64,000 nt of DNA, from positions 62,001 to 126,000 of the forward strand of contig DIJC01000018.1 of the NCBI GenBank assembly GCA_002421005.1, written 5' to 3'. The notes under the pieces were generated by a model, which was not told where the DNA came from, did no database searches, and worked only from the letters and a program-made list of their open reading frames with translations. Of the stretch, positions 44,676 through 53,017 are shown in pieces (within the stretch, counting starts at the first letter, position 1; each line of letters starts with the position of its first letter). The translations under genes were made by a program, and so were the position numbers. This stretch comes from Enterobacteriaceae bacterium UBA5654 (GTDB taxonomy: Bacteria > Pseudomonadota > Gammaproteobacteria > Enterobacterales > Enterobacteriaceae).

Positions 44676-45182
44676 CTAAAGTGATGTTTCAGCGATAAGC
44701 GGCTCACCGCATTTGATGCAGCGGTAGGTTACCTCACCGCGCATCACCCGATTGTGACGACGCACGGTGAGTTGATGTTGCTGACATTTGCAGCGGTAGG
44801 GAAAGGTGTTGCTGCGCACCGATTCCAGCTCGAATTGATGGGTCCGGCGCGCGGGTACGCCAAGCACGCTTTCCATCATCCACCGCCACTCTTTTCCGTG
44901 CGGAGCCACCCGGCCAAAGTGTTTCCAGACCAGCAAATGCGCCAGCTCGTGCGGTACCACCTCGTCAATAAATGCCCGCTGGTTTTCCAGCAGCAGCACC
45001 GGATTAAGGCGAATTTCATAGCTGTCGAGCCACGCCGTACCCGCCGCCGTGCCGCGCTGCTGATACACCAGCTTCGGCTCCGGGTAGTGGCGGTCAAGTT
45101 TAAGATTGGCGCGGGCAAGATTTTCCCGCAGGCTGCGCATCACGGCCTGCTGAATGGCGATGGGGAGACGGGAGGTTTTCAT
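44676..45182 (-). CDS. sprT: SprT-family zinc metalloprotease-like protein
   Basis: 168 aa. HExxH motif 'VPHELAHLLVWKHFG' and a C-terminal zinc-ribbon ('YRCKCQQHQL', 'YRCIKCGEPL'). The length and position between endA and galP match E. coli sprT. Function in bacteria is not established; the fold resembles the DNA-protein crosslink protease SPRTN. Confidence 0.94.
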   Translation of the reverse strand: MKTSRLPIAIQQAVMRSLRENLARANLKLDRHYPEPKLVYQQRGTAAGTAWLDSYEIRLNPVLLLENQRAFIDEVVPHELAHLLVWKHFGRVAPHGKEWRWMMESVLGVPARRTHQFELESVRSNTFPYRCKCQQHQLTVRRHNRVMRGEVTYRCIKCGEPLIAETSL

Positions 45183-45225
45183 AAAGGCAGAGGATAGAGC
45201 GCAGGGCGGGGGAGTGCAATAAGAA

Positions 45226-45249
45226 GCTTCCTCCCGTGAAGGAGGAAGC
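45226..45249 (-). terminator. Terminator after galP
   Basis: GCTTCCTCC-CGTGAA-GGAGGAAGC forms a 9-bp perfect stem followed on the minus strand by TTCTTATT, 9 bp beyond the galP stop. Confidence 0.65.
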
Positions 45250-45257
45250 GCTAAACC

Positions 45258-46652
45258 TTAGCTCCGTGAACCAATTTCACGCAGCTTGCGGCCTTTCATC
45301 AGATTGCGTTCGATATGTTCCAGCGATACGTGTTTGGTTTCCGGCACCAGCCACAGGGTCAGCAGGATAAACAGCACGTTCAGACCAGCGTAGACCCAGA
45401 AGGTGTTCGCGTTGCCCAGGGTGTTGAGCATCGTCAGGAACGTCGCACCGACGATCATATTGGCGATCCAGTTAGTGGCCGTTGAGCAGGTGATACCAAA
45501 ATCACGGCCTTTCAGCGGCTGGATTTCAGAGCACAGTACCCAAATCAGCGGACCGGCGCTCATCGCAAAGCCAATGATAAACATCAGCAGCATGGCGATC
45601 GCAAAATACTGTGCCGACGGTGAGTGAATGCCGATATGCATCATCGTCCCCAGTACGCCCATGCCGACGGCCATCACCAGGAAGCCCAGCGTCAGCGTCG
45701 GTTTACGGCCCCAGCGGTCAACCAGACCAATGGCGATAAAGGTTGCCAGTACGTTGGTCAGGCCAACGATGACGGTGCCCCACATCTGTTCTGTGGTGTT
45801 GGTATACCCCGCCAGTTCGAAGATTTTTGGCGCGTAATACATGATCACGTTCATGCCGGTGAACTGCTGCATCACCTGAAGCAGTACGCCGAGAAACACC
45901 GCGCGGCGGAAGTTGCTGTTCTCTTTAAACAGCGCCCAGCCGCTCTGCTTCACTTTCAGGCTTTCGCGGATTTCTTCCAGTTCGTTTTTCGCTTCGGCGC
46001 TGGTATCACGAAGACGAAGCAGCACGCGCTCCGCATCGTGGAAGCGGCGTTTAGCGGCAAACCAGCGCGGGCTGTCGGGCAGGAAGAAAACGCCGATGAG
46101 CAGCAGGATCGCCGGGATGATAATCACGCCGAGCATCCAGCGCCACGCGCCGCTGTAGCTGAACGCGGTATCGGAAAGGTACGCCCCCAGAATACCGATG
46201 GTGATCATCAACTGATACATCGAAATCATACTGCCGCGAATTTTTTCCGGGGCAATTTCAGACAGATAGAGCGGGGCAGTGTATGAGGCAACGCCCACCG
46301 CCAGACCCAACAGCACACGGGAGATAATCAACACTTCCACGTTCGGCGCAGCGGCGGAGAACAGCGAGCCGAGCACGAACAGGATTGCGCCGATCATCAG
46401 GCTTTTCTTACGGCCCAGCCTGAAGGAGAGCCAGCCGCTGCCAACGGCACCGACCGCAGCACCAAACATCATTGAGCTGACCACCCACTCCTGGGTGTGT
46501 GAACTAATCTGGAATTCATGGGTAATAAAGGGCAATGCGCCCGCGATCACACCAATATCAAGGCCGAACAACAGTCCCGCCAGGGCTGCAAGGAAACAGA
46601 CAAAAAATGTCATCGCCTTATTAGAACGCCCGTGTTTTTTATGGTTAGGCAT
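45258..46652 (-). CDS. galP: Galactose:H+ symporter GalP
   Basis: 464-aa MFS sugar porter with 12 membrane segments. Family motifs: 'LFGLDIGVIAGALPFITHEF', 'RLGRKKSLMIG', 'FLPDSPRWFAAKRR', 'QQFTGMNVIMYYAPKIF', 'VDRWGRKPTLTLGF' and 'LVPETKHVSLEHIERNL'. Imports galactose and glucose with a proton. The upstream region holds Gal repressor operators and a CRP-like site, matching known control by GalR/GalS and CRP. Confidence 0.95.
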   Translation of the reverse strand: MPNHKKHGRSNKAMTFFVCFLAALAGLLFGLDIGVIAGALPFITHEFQISSHTQEWVVSSMMFGAAVGAVGSGWLSFRLGRKKSLMIGAILFVLGSLFSAAAPNVEVLIISRVLLGLAVGVASYTAPLYLSEIAPEKIRGSMISMYQLMITIGILGAYLSDTAFSYSGAWRWMLGVIIIPAILLLIGVFFLPDSPRWFAAKRRFHDAERVLLRLRDTSAEAKNELEEIRESLKVKQSGWALFKENSNFRRAVFLGVLLQVMQQFTGMNVIMYYAPKIFELAGYTNTTEQMWGTVIVGLTNVLATFIAIGLVDRWGRKPTLTLGFLVMAVGMGVLGTMMHIGIHSPSAQYFAIAMLLMFIIGFAMSAGPLIWVLCSEIQPLKGRDFGITCSTATNWIANMIVGATFLTMLNTLGNANTFWVYAGLNVLFILLTLWLVPETKHVSLEHIERNLMKGRKLREIGSRS

Positions 46653-46716
46653 GGTGCCCTCCGGTTGGCTAGCTAATTTTGTTGACGTAAGGATAGGTCA
46701 GTGTGGAGTATAAAAG

Positions 46717-46732
46717 TGTTATGAACATCACA
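46717..46732. promoter_or_regulatory. CRP-site candidate upstream of galP
   Basis: TGTTA-TGAACA-TCACA matches TGTGA-N6-TCACA at 9 of 10 positions. It lies 65-80 bp before the galP start, next to the Gal operator. E. coli galP is known to be CRP-activated. Confidence 0.55.
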
Positions 46733-46735
46733 CTA

Positions 46736-46751
46736 GTGTAATCGGTTACAC
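46736..46751. promoter_or_regulatory. GalR/GalS operator (proximal)
   Basis: GTGTAATCGGTTACAC is a full match to the Gal operator consensus GTGKAANCGNTTNCAC. Confidence 0.75.
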
Positions 46752-46916
46752 TTACATTCATGCCAACTATTAATTATCTTATTGAAAATAAAGGATTTTA
46801 ACAAAGATGGAATTTAGTGACTTCCTGTAATTCAGACAATGCTGAAGGATGATGTAACAAAACGGCATTCAGAAGGGATGGGTGCTTATTTGTAAAAATT
46901 TATTAAGCAATATCAA

Positions 46917-46932
46917 ATGTAATCGCTTCCAT
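46917..46932. promoter_or_regulatory. GalR/GalS operator (distal)
   Basis: ATGTAATCGCTTCCAT differs from the Gal operator consensus only at its first and last bases. It is 181 bp from the proximal operator, start to start. Confidence 0.55.
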
Positions 46933-47000
46933 TTATCTGTCAGAACCGTTCAGGGTGATGGTTAGTGTTTCATGCGGATGACAGCAACAAGCCAAAAAAA

Positions 47001-47030
47001 AATCCGGCCATAAGAGGCCGGATTCATTTT
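47001..47030 (-). terminator. Rho-independent terminator of metK
   Basis: AATCCGGCC-ATAAGA-GGCCGGATT gives a 9-bp stem with an uninterrupted T-run (8 or more) on the minus strand, 24 bp after the metK stop. Confidence 0.85.
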
Positions 47031-47053
47031 TATCCATTAATAGTACAACGTAA

Positions 47054-48205
47054 TTACAGACCGGCGGCATCACGCAGCAGTTGCGCTTTGTCGGTTTTTT
47101 CCCACGGGAAATGCTCGCGACCAAAGTGACCGTATGCGGCGGTTTCTTTATAGATAGGATGCAGCAGATCCAACATCTGGATCAGGCCATACGGACGCAG
47201 ATCGAAAAATTCGCGCACCAGCAGGGTGAGCTGCTCGCTGGCGATTTTTTCGGTGCCGAAGGTTTCAACCATGATGGAAGTCGGTTCTGCCACGCCAATC
47301 GCGTAGGACACCTGAATTTCACAGCGATCCGCCAGGCCTGCCGCAACGATGTTTTTCGCCACGTAACGCGCCGCGTAAGCCGCTGAACGGTCAACCTTCG
47401 AAGGATCTTTACCGGAGAACGCGCCGCCGCCGTGACGAGCCATCCCGCCGTAAGTATCAACGATGATTTTACGTCCGGTCAGACCGCAGTCGCCCATCGG
47501 GCCGCCGATCACAAAACGGCCGGTCGGGTTGATGAAGAATTTGGTCGCGCTGTTCAGCCATTCGGTCGGCAGGACCGGCTTGATGATCTCTTCCATTACC
47601 GCTTCCTGGAGCGATTTCTGGTCAATATCTTCAGAATGCTGGGTGGACAGTACCACTGCGTCGATACCGACAATTTTGCCCGCATCGTACTGGAACGTGA
47701 CCTGGCTTTTTGCATCCGGGCGCAGCCACGCCAGGGTGCCGTTTTTACGCACTTCAGCCTGACGCTGCACCAGACGGTGAGCGTAAGTCACCGGCGCGGG
47801 CATCAGCACGTCGGTTTCATTGGTGGCATAGCCAAACATCAGGCCCTGGTCGCCCGCGCCCTGTTCCAGCGGATCGGCACGGTCAACGCCCTGGTTGATA
47901 TCCGGGGACTGTTTGCCGATAGCGCTCAGTACCGCGCAGGAGTTAGCGTCAAAGCCCATGTCAGAATGCACATAGCCAATCTCGCGCACCGTATTACGGG
48001 TGATCTCTTCGATATCAACCCATGCGCTGGTGGTGATTTCACCGCCCACTAAAACCATGCCGGTTTTTACGTAGGTTTCACAGGCGACGCGCGCTTTCGG
48101 ATCCTGCTCCAGGATTGCATCCAGCACGGCATCAGAGATTTGGTCAGCGATTTTGTCAGGATGCCCTTCTGAAACGGACTCAGACGTAAAAAGGTGTTTT
48201 GCCAT
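47054..48205 (-). CDS. metK: S-adenosylmethionine synthase
   Basis: 383 aa from MAKHLFTSESVSEGHPDK. Makes SAM from methionine and ATP. Signatures: 'GHPDKIADQISDAVLDAIL', hexapeptide 'GAGDQGLMFGYA', and the phosphate loop 'GGGAFSGKDPSKVDRSAAY'. SAM feeds the methyltransferases here (TrmB, RsmE) and spermidine synthesis, linking it to the speA/speB/speC genes around it. The start follows E. coli, four codons after the first in-frame ATG. MetJ-like boxes lie upstream. Confidence 0.97.
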   Translation of the reverse strand: MAKHLFTSESVSEGHPDKIADQISDAVLDAILEQDPKARVACETYVKTGMVLVGGEITTSAWVDIEEITRNTVREIGYVHSDMGFDANSCAVLSAIGKQSPDINQGVDRADPLEQGAGDQGLMFGYATNETDVLMPAPVTYAHRLVQRQAEVRKNGTLAWLRPDAKSQVTFQYDAGKIVGIDAVVLSTQHSEDIDQKSLQEAVMEEIIKPVLPTEWLNSATKFFINPTGRFVIGGPMGDCGLTGRKIIVDTYGGMARHGGGAFSGKDPSKVDRSAAYAARYVAKNIVAAGLADRCEIQVSYAIGVAEPTSIMVETFGTEKIASEQLTLLVREFFDLRPYGLIQMLDLLHPIYKETAAYGHFGREHFPWEKTDKAQLLRDAAGL

Positions 48206-48325
48206 TTTTAATTTCACCTAAGGAGAAGTCGGTTAGCTCATACTGCTGTGTGGAGTAGCCATGGCGGAAGTTTCTACCAGGACTTGCAGGTTTATGACAC
48301 TGGCAGTCTGAGTGTTAATCTGTAT

Positions 48326-48349
48326 AGATGGATTAACATCTGGATGGCT
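48326..48349. promoter_or_regulatory. MetJ box array candidate upstream of metK
   Basis: AGATGGAT-TAACATCT-GGATGGCT are three abutting 8-mers with partial similarity to the MetJ met-box AGACGTCT. The site is about 120 bp upstream of metK, which is MetJ-repressed in E. coli. The individual boxes are weak. Confidence 0.4.
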
Positions 48350-48618
48350 ATTTTAGGTCACATCTTCACCCGATTTCCAGTTTTTTTTGAGATATGTCGC
48401 ATAACCAGCGAAACGTGATGAAAATTTATGCCGCGTTATCCGGCATAACGCTGATTAATGTTTTGCATTTCAGGGATAATCCAGGTATAAATCGCCGCGC
48501 GCGGCTCATATAAAAGCGCACGGCAAATTTGCCCGTGTCGCCACTTCCAGCCGGGTTAAAACTTTAGCTTTGGCTTGTCGCTGACCATCATGGGTTGGCG
48601 TGGAGGTGATACGAAACA

Positions 48619-48762
48619 ATGAACCATTGGACGCCGCTCATGCAGCCGCACCATTCTGGTGTGAGCTTCTTTTCTGCTATCCGCATCTCAACTATGCAAA
48701 CCTGCCGATGTTCTACCCATCTCGGTGCTTCTCAGGATTCAAGAGCTGGTTACAGCCGTTGA
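48619..48762 (+). CDS. Possible 47-aa leader ORF upstream of yqgB-speA
   Basis: ATG 48619, with GGAGG 12 nt upstream, opens 47 codons (MNHWTPLMQPHHSGVSFF...) ending at TGA 48760-48762. It may correspond to one of the tiny yqgC/yqgD-type reading frames reported before E. coli speA, but I cannot confirm this. An overlapping frame (GTG 48600) is also open for 62 codons. Confidence 0.25.
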   Translation: MNHWTPLMQPHHSGVSFFSAIRISTMQTCRCSTHLGASQDSRAGYSR

Positions 48763-48854
48763 AATCTGAACAAGGGCGCTCTTGCTAAACAAGAGTTTTC
48801 TCGTGGTTTCTCCGAACCGTCACACATAAGTTCGGGTACGTGTTTTACAATGAT

Positions 48855-49001
48855 ATGAACAAGAAACCGATCGCTCAGTCGGCGCTTCAGCATTATCTGC
48901 TGGAAAATCAGGCTGTTTATGGGTTGTTATCGCACCTTTGGGCTGCGATAGTAGTTTGCTGTTTTACACTTTCGACAAAATTTGAGGTTCGCTATGTCTG
49001 A
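48855..49001 (+). CDS. yqgB: YqgB small protein
   Basis: 48 aa: MNKKPIAQSALQHYLLENQ followed by 'AVYGLLSHLWAAIVVCCFTL'. This matches E. coli YqgB (MKKKPVAQ..., LLENP, YGLLSQ, AAIVVNCFTL) along its length. A short hydrophobic segment at about 27-42 suggests membrane association. The last 8 bp overlap the speA start, suggesting translational coupling. In Salmonella and E. coli it is linked to acid stress; function is otherwise unknown. Confidence 0.85.
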   Translation: MNKKPIAQSALQHYLLENQAVYGLLSHLWAAIVVCCFTLSTKFEVRYV

Positions 49002-50970
49002 CGACATTTCTCCGGTATCGCCTTCGTCAGCAGGCGAACAGGGTGTACTACGTTCCATGCAGGAGGTTGCGATGAGCTCCCAGGAAGCCAGCAAGATGCT
49101 GCGCACATACAATATTGCCTGGTGGGGCAATAACTACTACGACGTTAACGAGCTGGGCCATATCACCGTCTGCCCGGACCCGGACGTCCCGGATGCGCGC
49201 GTTGATCTCGCCAACCTGGTGAAAACGCGTGAAGCGCAGGGGCAGCGTTTGCCTGCACTGTTCTGCTTCCCGCAGATCCTGCAACACCGTTTACGTTCCA
49301 TCAACGCCGCGTTCAAGCGCGCGCGTGAATCCTACGGCTATAACGGCGATTATTTCCTCGTTTACCCGATTAAGGTCAACCAGCACCGTCGCGTGATCGA
49401 GTCGCTGATCCACTCCGGCGAACCGCTGGGGCTGGAAGCCGGTTCGAAAGCTGAACTGATGGCCGTTCTGGCGCACGCCGGGATGACCCGCAGCGTGATC
49501 GTCTGTAACGGCTATAAAGACCGTGAATACATTCGTCTGGCGCTGATCGGCGAAAAGATGGGCCACAAGGTTTATCTGGTCATCGAGAAGATGTCGGAAA
49601 TCGCCATCGTGCTGGATGAAGCCGAACGTCTGAACGTCATTCCGCGCCTCGGCGTGCGTGCGCGTCTGGCATCGCAAGGCTCCGGCAAATGGCAGTCTTC
49701 CGGCGGCGAAAAATCCAAATTCGGCCTTGCGGCAACGCAGGTGCTGCAACTGGTAGAAACGCTGCGCGAAGCCGGGCGTCTCGACAGCCTGCAACTGCTG
49801 CATTTCCATCTTGGCTCGCAGATGGCCAATATTCGCGATATCGCGACCGGCGTGCGTGAGTCCGCCCGTTTCTATGTGGAACTGCATAAGCTCGGCGTGA
49901 ATATCGAGTGCTTTGACGTCGGCGGTGGTCTGGGCGTGGATTATGAAGGTACGCGTTCGCAGTCTGACTGTTCCGTAAACTACGGCCTGAATGAATACGC
50001 CAATAACATCATCTGGGCGATTGGCGATGCCTGCGAAGAGCATGGCCTGCCGCATCCGACGGTGATCACCGAATCCGGTCGCGCCGTTACTGCGCACCAC
50101 ACGGTGCTGGTGTCTAACATCATCGGCGTTGAGCGCAACGAATACACCGTGCCCGTTGCGCCGACGGAAGATGCGCCACGCGCGCTGCAAAGCATGTGGG
50201 AAACCTGGCAGGAGATGCACGAGCCGGGCACCCGTCGCTCGCTGCGCGAATGGTTGCACGACAGCCAGATGGATCTGCACGATATCCACACCGGCTATTC
50301 TTCCGGCACGTTCAGCCTTCAGGAGCGTGCCTGGGCCGAGCAGCTGTATCTGGGCATGTGCCACGAAGTGCAGAAACAGCTCGACCCAAGCAACCGTGCG
50401 CATCGCCCGATCATTGACGAATTGCAGGAGCGGATGGCGGACAAAATGTACGTCAACTTCTCGTTGTTCCAGTCGATGCCGGATGCGTGGGGTATCGATC
50501 AGCTGTTCCCGGTGCTGCCGCTGGAAGGGTTGGATCAGGTGCCGGAGCGCCGCGCGGTGCTGCTGGATATTACCTGTGACTCCGATGGCGCTATCGATCA
50601 CTACATCGATGGTGACGGCATTGCCACCACCATGCCGATGCCGGAGTACGATCCTGAGAATCCGCCAATGCTGGGCTTCTTTATGGTTGGCGCGTACCAG
50701 GAAATCCTCGGCAACATGCATAACCTGTTCGGTGATACCGAAGCGGTAGACGTGTTCGTCTTCCCGGACGGCAGCGTGGAAGTCGAGCTGTCCGACGAAG
50801 GGGATACCGTGGCGGATATGCTGCAATACGTGCAGCTGGATCCGAATACGCTGCTGACCCATTTCCGCGATCAGGTGAAACAGACCGATCTGGACGACGC
50901 GTTGCAGCAGCAGTTCCTCGAAGAGTTTGAGGCGGGACTGTACGGGTATACGTATCTGGAAGATGAGTAA
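48994..50970 (+). CDS. speA: Biosynthetic arginine decarboxylase SpeA
   Basis: 658 aa, the E. coli length. Converts arginine to agmatine, the first step of the SpeA-SpeB route to putrescine. PLP lysine in 'YFLVYPIKVNQHRRVIE', then 'CNGYKDREYIRLAL', 'LLHFHLGSQMANIRDIA', 'FDVGGGLGVDYEGTRS', and the C-terminal active-site Cys in 'LLDITCDSDGAIDHYIDG'. Start at MSDDISPVSPSSAGEQG, overlapping yqgB. Unlike in E. coli, speB does not follow directly: a HipBA pair lies between. Confidence 0.97.
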   Translation: MSDDISPVSPSSAGEQGVLRSMQEVAMSSQEASKMLRTYNIAWWGNNYYDVNELGHITVCPDPDVPDARVDLANLVKTREAQGQRLPALFCFPQILQHRLRSINAAFKRARESYGYNGDYFLVYPIKVNQHRRVIESLIHSGEPLGLEAGSKAELMAVLAHAGMTRSVIVCNGYKDREYIRLALIGEKMGHKVYLVIEKMSEIAIVLDEAERLNVIPRLGVRARLASQGSGKWQSSGGEKSKFGLAATQVLQLVETLREAGRLDSLQLLHFHLGSQMANIRDIATGVRESARFYVELHKLGVNIECFDVGGGLGVDYEGTRSQSDCSVNYGLNEYANNIIWAIGDACEEHGLPHPTVITESGRAVTAHHTVLVSNIIGVERNEYTVPVAPTEDAPRALQSMWETWQEMHEPGTRRSLREWLHDSQMDLHDIHTGYSSGTFSLQERAWAEQLYLGMCHEVQKQLDPSNRAHRPIIDELQERMADKMYVNFSLFQSMPDAWGIDQLFPVLPLEGLDQVPERRAVLLDITCDSDGAIDHYIDGDGIATTMPMPEYDPENPPMLGFFMVGAYQEILGNMHNLFGDTEAVDVFVFPDGSVEVELSDEGDTVADMLQYVQLDPNTLLTHFRDQVKQTDLDDALQQQFLEEFEAGLYGYTYLEDE

Positions 50971-50979
50971 ATAAAATAA

Positions 50980-51010
50980 AAGGCCGGGCATAGTCAGGAT
51001 GCCCGGCCTT
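50980..51010. terminator. Bidirectional terminator between speA and hipA
   Basis: AAGGCCGGGCAT-N7-ATGCCCGGCCTT gives a 12-bp stem, with ATTT on the plus side and TTTATTTTATTT on the minus side. It serves both convergent genes, whose stops lie within 12 bp. Confidence 0.8.
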
Positions 51011-51012
51011 AT

Positions 51013-52314
51013 TTAAATCGTTAGTATCAGATTCTTGCTAATCTCATCTCTTAGTTCTGGAAATACGTGATTTTCTTCCGCTATTTCAGGCCAGCGGCTA
51101 ACTTCCTCCAGCGTCTTATCAATAATATTATTCGCATTTTTTACGCTAAGTCGGCTTATCAGCTGGCTTACGGCCAGCAGATTATCGCGCGTAAAATGAT
51201 CTCGTTTGCCATCGATGGTCATTTGATGTTGATCAACCCACGGCGAGCCGGGTTTATAGCTATAGGCAATATCATAAGCGGGTGCGAGCGCCCAGTCGAA
51301 ATTATCGTCTACGTAAAATGCCGTGTTTTTTGTATGATCGTCGTGGTTGCGTGCAATAACGTTAAATACCATACGGCGGAATATTTGCTCCTGTTCTTTG
51401 ACAGAGAGATTAAGCTGCCGCGCGACGGACAACAGTTCTTCGTAGCTGTATTGTCCCGGCTGGCGAAAATCAGCATGATCCATACCGCACAGCGTGAGGA
51501 CGTGGTATTTCTGATTACCTTCGCGGTCAAAACGACGCGTCATAAAGTGGCTGCGGCCATGCTCGGTAAGGATTTCGCTGGCGGACATATTTATGCCGCA
51601 GCGCGTCGCCATCTGATAGTAGCTAAATTCCATCAGGCCAAAGCCTTTCGGATCGCCGAAGGTTTCTTTATCGCTGCGTTGTTCGGTTACGCCGTCAAAT
51701 TTCAGCAAATAATGTTCAAAGCCTTCCGGGATAGTGACCTGCCCGGACAGAATATGCGTTCTGTCATGATTGACCGCAATCACCGCTTTTGGGCGTGCGC
51801 CTCCTGCCGAGGTGCCGACCTGCAAAAGATGTGACATGGCGTCCTGCTCGCTGGCTTCAATATCAACCCTGTCGCGGTCGTTGAGCACCTTTTGCGCCAG
51901 TTCGACCAGCGCGGAGAGTTGCAGTTCGTCATCCTTATTTTTAGGTAATTCAATCGCCTCCTGATACTCCAGCGCGCCCATGCCGCGCGTGCCGGTATAG
52001 AGAAGCCTGTCGAGCGCACCAAATTGGTTTTTATCTAATCCGCGCCGGGCGAGCCAGTTATTAATCAGCGCATTACCAAAATCATCGGGCAGAGAGTCAG
52101 CAAAAACGGCGGGCAGTCCCCGGTAAGTCTCCCTGGCCAGCGCCGGGAACTGATAAACCGCGGGTGAAAGTGGCATATGAAGAGGGGAAAGTGAGAAGCC
52201 AGCTGCAATCCACGCGGGATCGTATTCAAAAGCGACCCACGGAGAATCTTCTGTGAATGCTAATGTCCCGACATCAATGCCGGAAAATTGTACTTTGCAA
52301 GCCTTTGCGATCAC
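51013..52314 (-). CDS. HipA-family serine/threonine kinase toxin
   Basis: 433 aa. HipA N-terminal domain ('FEYDPAWIAAGFSLSPLHMP', 'GLPAVFADSLPDDFGNAL'), then the kinase-like core. The autophosphorylation-loop region is 'VGTSAGGARPKAVIAV', the catalytic loop 'NVIARNHDDHTKN', and the metal-binding Asp is in 'LAPAYDIAYS'. E. coli HipA phosphorylates glutamyl-tRNA synthetase and causes persistence; the substrate here is not known. GTG start at 52314 with AGGAGAG just upstream, 4 bp after the antitoxin stop. Sits between speA and speB, which are adjacent in E. coli, so it is an accessory insertion. Confidence 0.85.
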   Translation of the reverse strand: MIAKACKVQFSGIDVGTLAFTEDSPWVAFEYDPAWIAAGFSLSPLHMPLSPAVYQFPALARETYRGLPAVFADSLPDDFGNALINNWLARRGLDKNQFGALDRLLYTGTRGMGALEYQEAIELPKNKDDELQLSALVELAQKVLNDRDRVDIEASEQDAMSHLLQVGTSAGGARPKAVIAVNHDRTHILSGQVTIPEGFEHYLLKFDGVTEQRSDKETFGDPKGFGLMEFSYYQMATRCGINMSASEILTEHGRSHFMTRRFDREGNQKYHVLTLCGMDHADFRQPGQYSYEELLSVARQLNLSVKEQEQIFRRMVFNVIARNHDDHTKNTAFYVDDNFDWALAPAYDIAYSYKPGSPWVDQHQMTIDGKRDHFTRDNLLAVSQLISRLSVKNANNIIDKTLEEVSRWPEIAEENHVFPELRDEISKNLILTI

Positions 52315-52318
52315 GTCA

Positions 52319-52687
52319 TCACTCTCCTGTCTTAATTTTTTTGCGCTGCTGCATCATGTTTTTGACATGATTGACCCGGCGGTGAATCTCCCTTTTCCCG
52401 GCGGGAGACCCCGACGTGACCTGTGCCCACACCTCCGTTGGCCGGATGGTAGGGTCAGGAACCAGTAAGTTCAGATTTTCCAGCAACTGAAGCTCGCGCA
52501 GTATGCTAAGAAGTATCAGCACGTTGCAGGAGCCACTTTTAAGTGCGCGATAGGTTTTTGGCGTTATTCCTACACGCTCGGCGATCCGGGCCTGGGTGAT
52601 CTTCATACTTTTTCGCCGGGCTTCGATTTTACTGAATAGCGCTTCTGCTAAAGCGCTATCGGTCATAGCGGCAGAGAAGTCTTTCAT
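52319..52687 (-). CDS. HipB-type helix-turn-helix antitoxin
   Basis: 122 aa. A Cro/C1-type helix-turn-helix lies at about 28-65 ('MKITQARIAERVGITPKTYR', 'ALKSGSCNV'), and a basic C-terminal tail at 85-122. It is longer than E. coli HipB (88 aa). First gene of the pair; expected to neutralise the HipA-like kinase and repress the operon. Three GGTAR-N4-TTACC palindromes upstream are the likely operators. Confidence 0.85.
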   Translation of the reverse strand: MKDFSAAMTDSALAEALFSKIEARRKSMKITQARIAERVGITPKTYRALKSGSCNVLILLSILRELQLLENLNLLVPDPTIRPTEVWAQVTSGSPAGKREIHRRVNHVKNMMQQRKKIKTGE

Positions 52688-52729
52688 GAGTCATTCCTTA
52701 CCTAAAAATGCCTTTTAACAGCTATTACA

Positions 52730-52743
52730 GGTAGTATATTACC
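52730..52743. promoter_or_regulatory. hipBA operator 1 (candidate)
   Basis: GGTAG-TATA-TTACC is an inverted repeat with one mismatch, 43 bp upstream of hipB. It shares the motif GGTAR-N4-TTACC with two further copies. Confidence 0.6.
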
Positions 52744-52777
52744 CCTGTTGCTGAAATCATATATTCATTTAAAAAAG

Positions 52778-52791
52778 GGTAATGATTTACC
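52778..52791. promoter_or_regulatory. hipBA operator 2 (candidate)
   Basis: GGTAA-TGAT-TTACC, perfect 5-bp arms, 48 bp from operator 1. Confidence 0.65.
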
Positions 52792-52818
52792 GTTAAGTGT
52801 GCAATATGGCTATAATTA

Positions 52819-52832
52819 GGTAATATTTTACC
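52819..52832. promoter_or_regulatory. hipBA operator 3 (candidate)
   Basis: GGTAA-TATT-TTACC, perfect 5-bp arms, 41 bp from operator 2. It is the copy closest to the speB leader, so a HipB-like repressor could also affect speB. Confidence 0.65.
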
Positions 52833-52940
52833 TTTTATATCGAGGGTGCAATTTGATGAGTCCGTGCTACACTTTATCTATTGAATCCAGACGAAATTGC
52901 GGTGATAATCCGCGCCAATAAGCAGCATATTTACCAATAC

Positions 52941-52986
52941 AATCCCTCCCTCGTCGGGTTTAACGACGCGGAAGGGATTTTTTTTT
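52941..52986 (+). terminator. Terminator/attenuator hairpin in the speB leader
   Basis: AATCCCT (52941-52947) pairs with AGGGATT (52973-52979) and the inner CGTCG (52952-52956) with CGACG (52964-52968). Nine T residues follow (52978-52986). It ends 31 bp before the speB ATG, so transcripts from upstream would stop before speB unless it is bypassed. This may be attenuation, or the end of a short RNA from the 52850 region. The rest of 52833-53017 shows no gene; a purine-rich AAGAGGT ribosome site precedes speB. Confidence 0.65.
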
Positions 52987-53017
52987 GACATAAATTCACT
53001 TACCAAGAGGTCAACAC

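Larger units (their letters stand above)
46653..47000. other. galP upstream region
   Basis: About 350 bp between the galP start and the metK terminator with no gene. It contains a CRP-like site (46717-46732), a perfect Gal operator (46736-46751) and a second near-perfect one (46917-46932). The roughly 180-bp spacing of the two operators would allow DNA looping, as known for gal control in E. coli. Confidence 0.6.
48206..48854. other. metK-speA intergenic region (divergent promoters and speA leader)
   Basis: About 650 bp between divergent metK and yqgB-speA. It holds candidate MetJ boxes at 48326-48349, a long imperfect palindrome at 48519-48537 (CACGGCAAATTTGCCCGTG) and a possible 47-codon leader ORF at 48619. 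E. coli has several tiny genes (yqgB, yqgC, yqgD) here. Only yqgB is recognised with confidence. Confidence 0.55.

Noticed and set aside
49291..50991. 566-codon frame antisense to speA
   Set aside because: speA is certain on the other strand; long antisense frames are common in GC-rich enteric genes with this codon bias.
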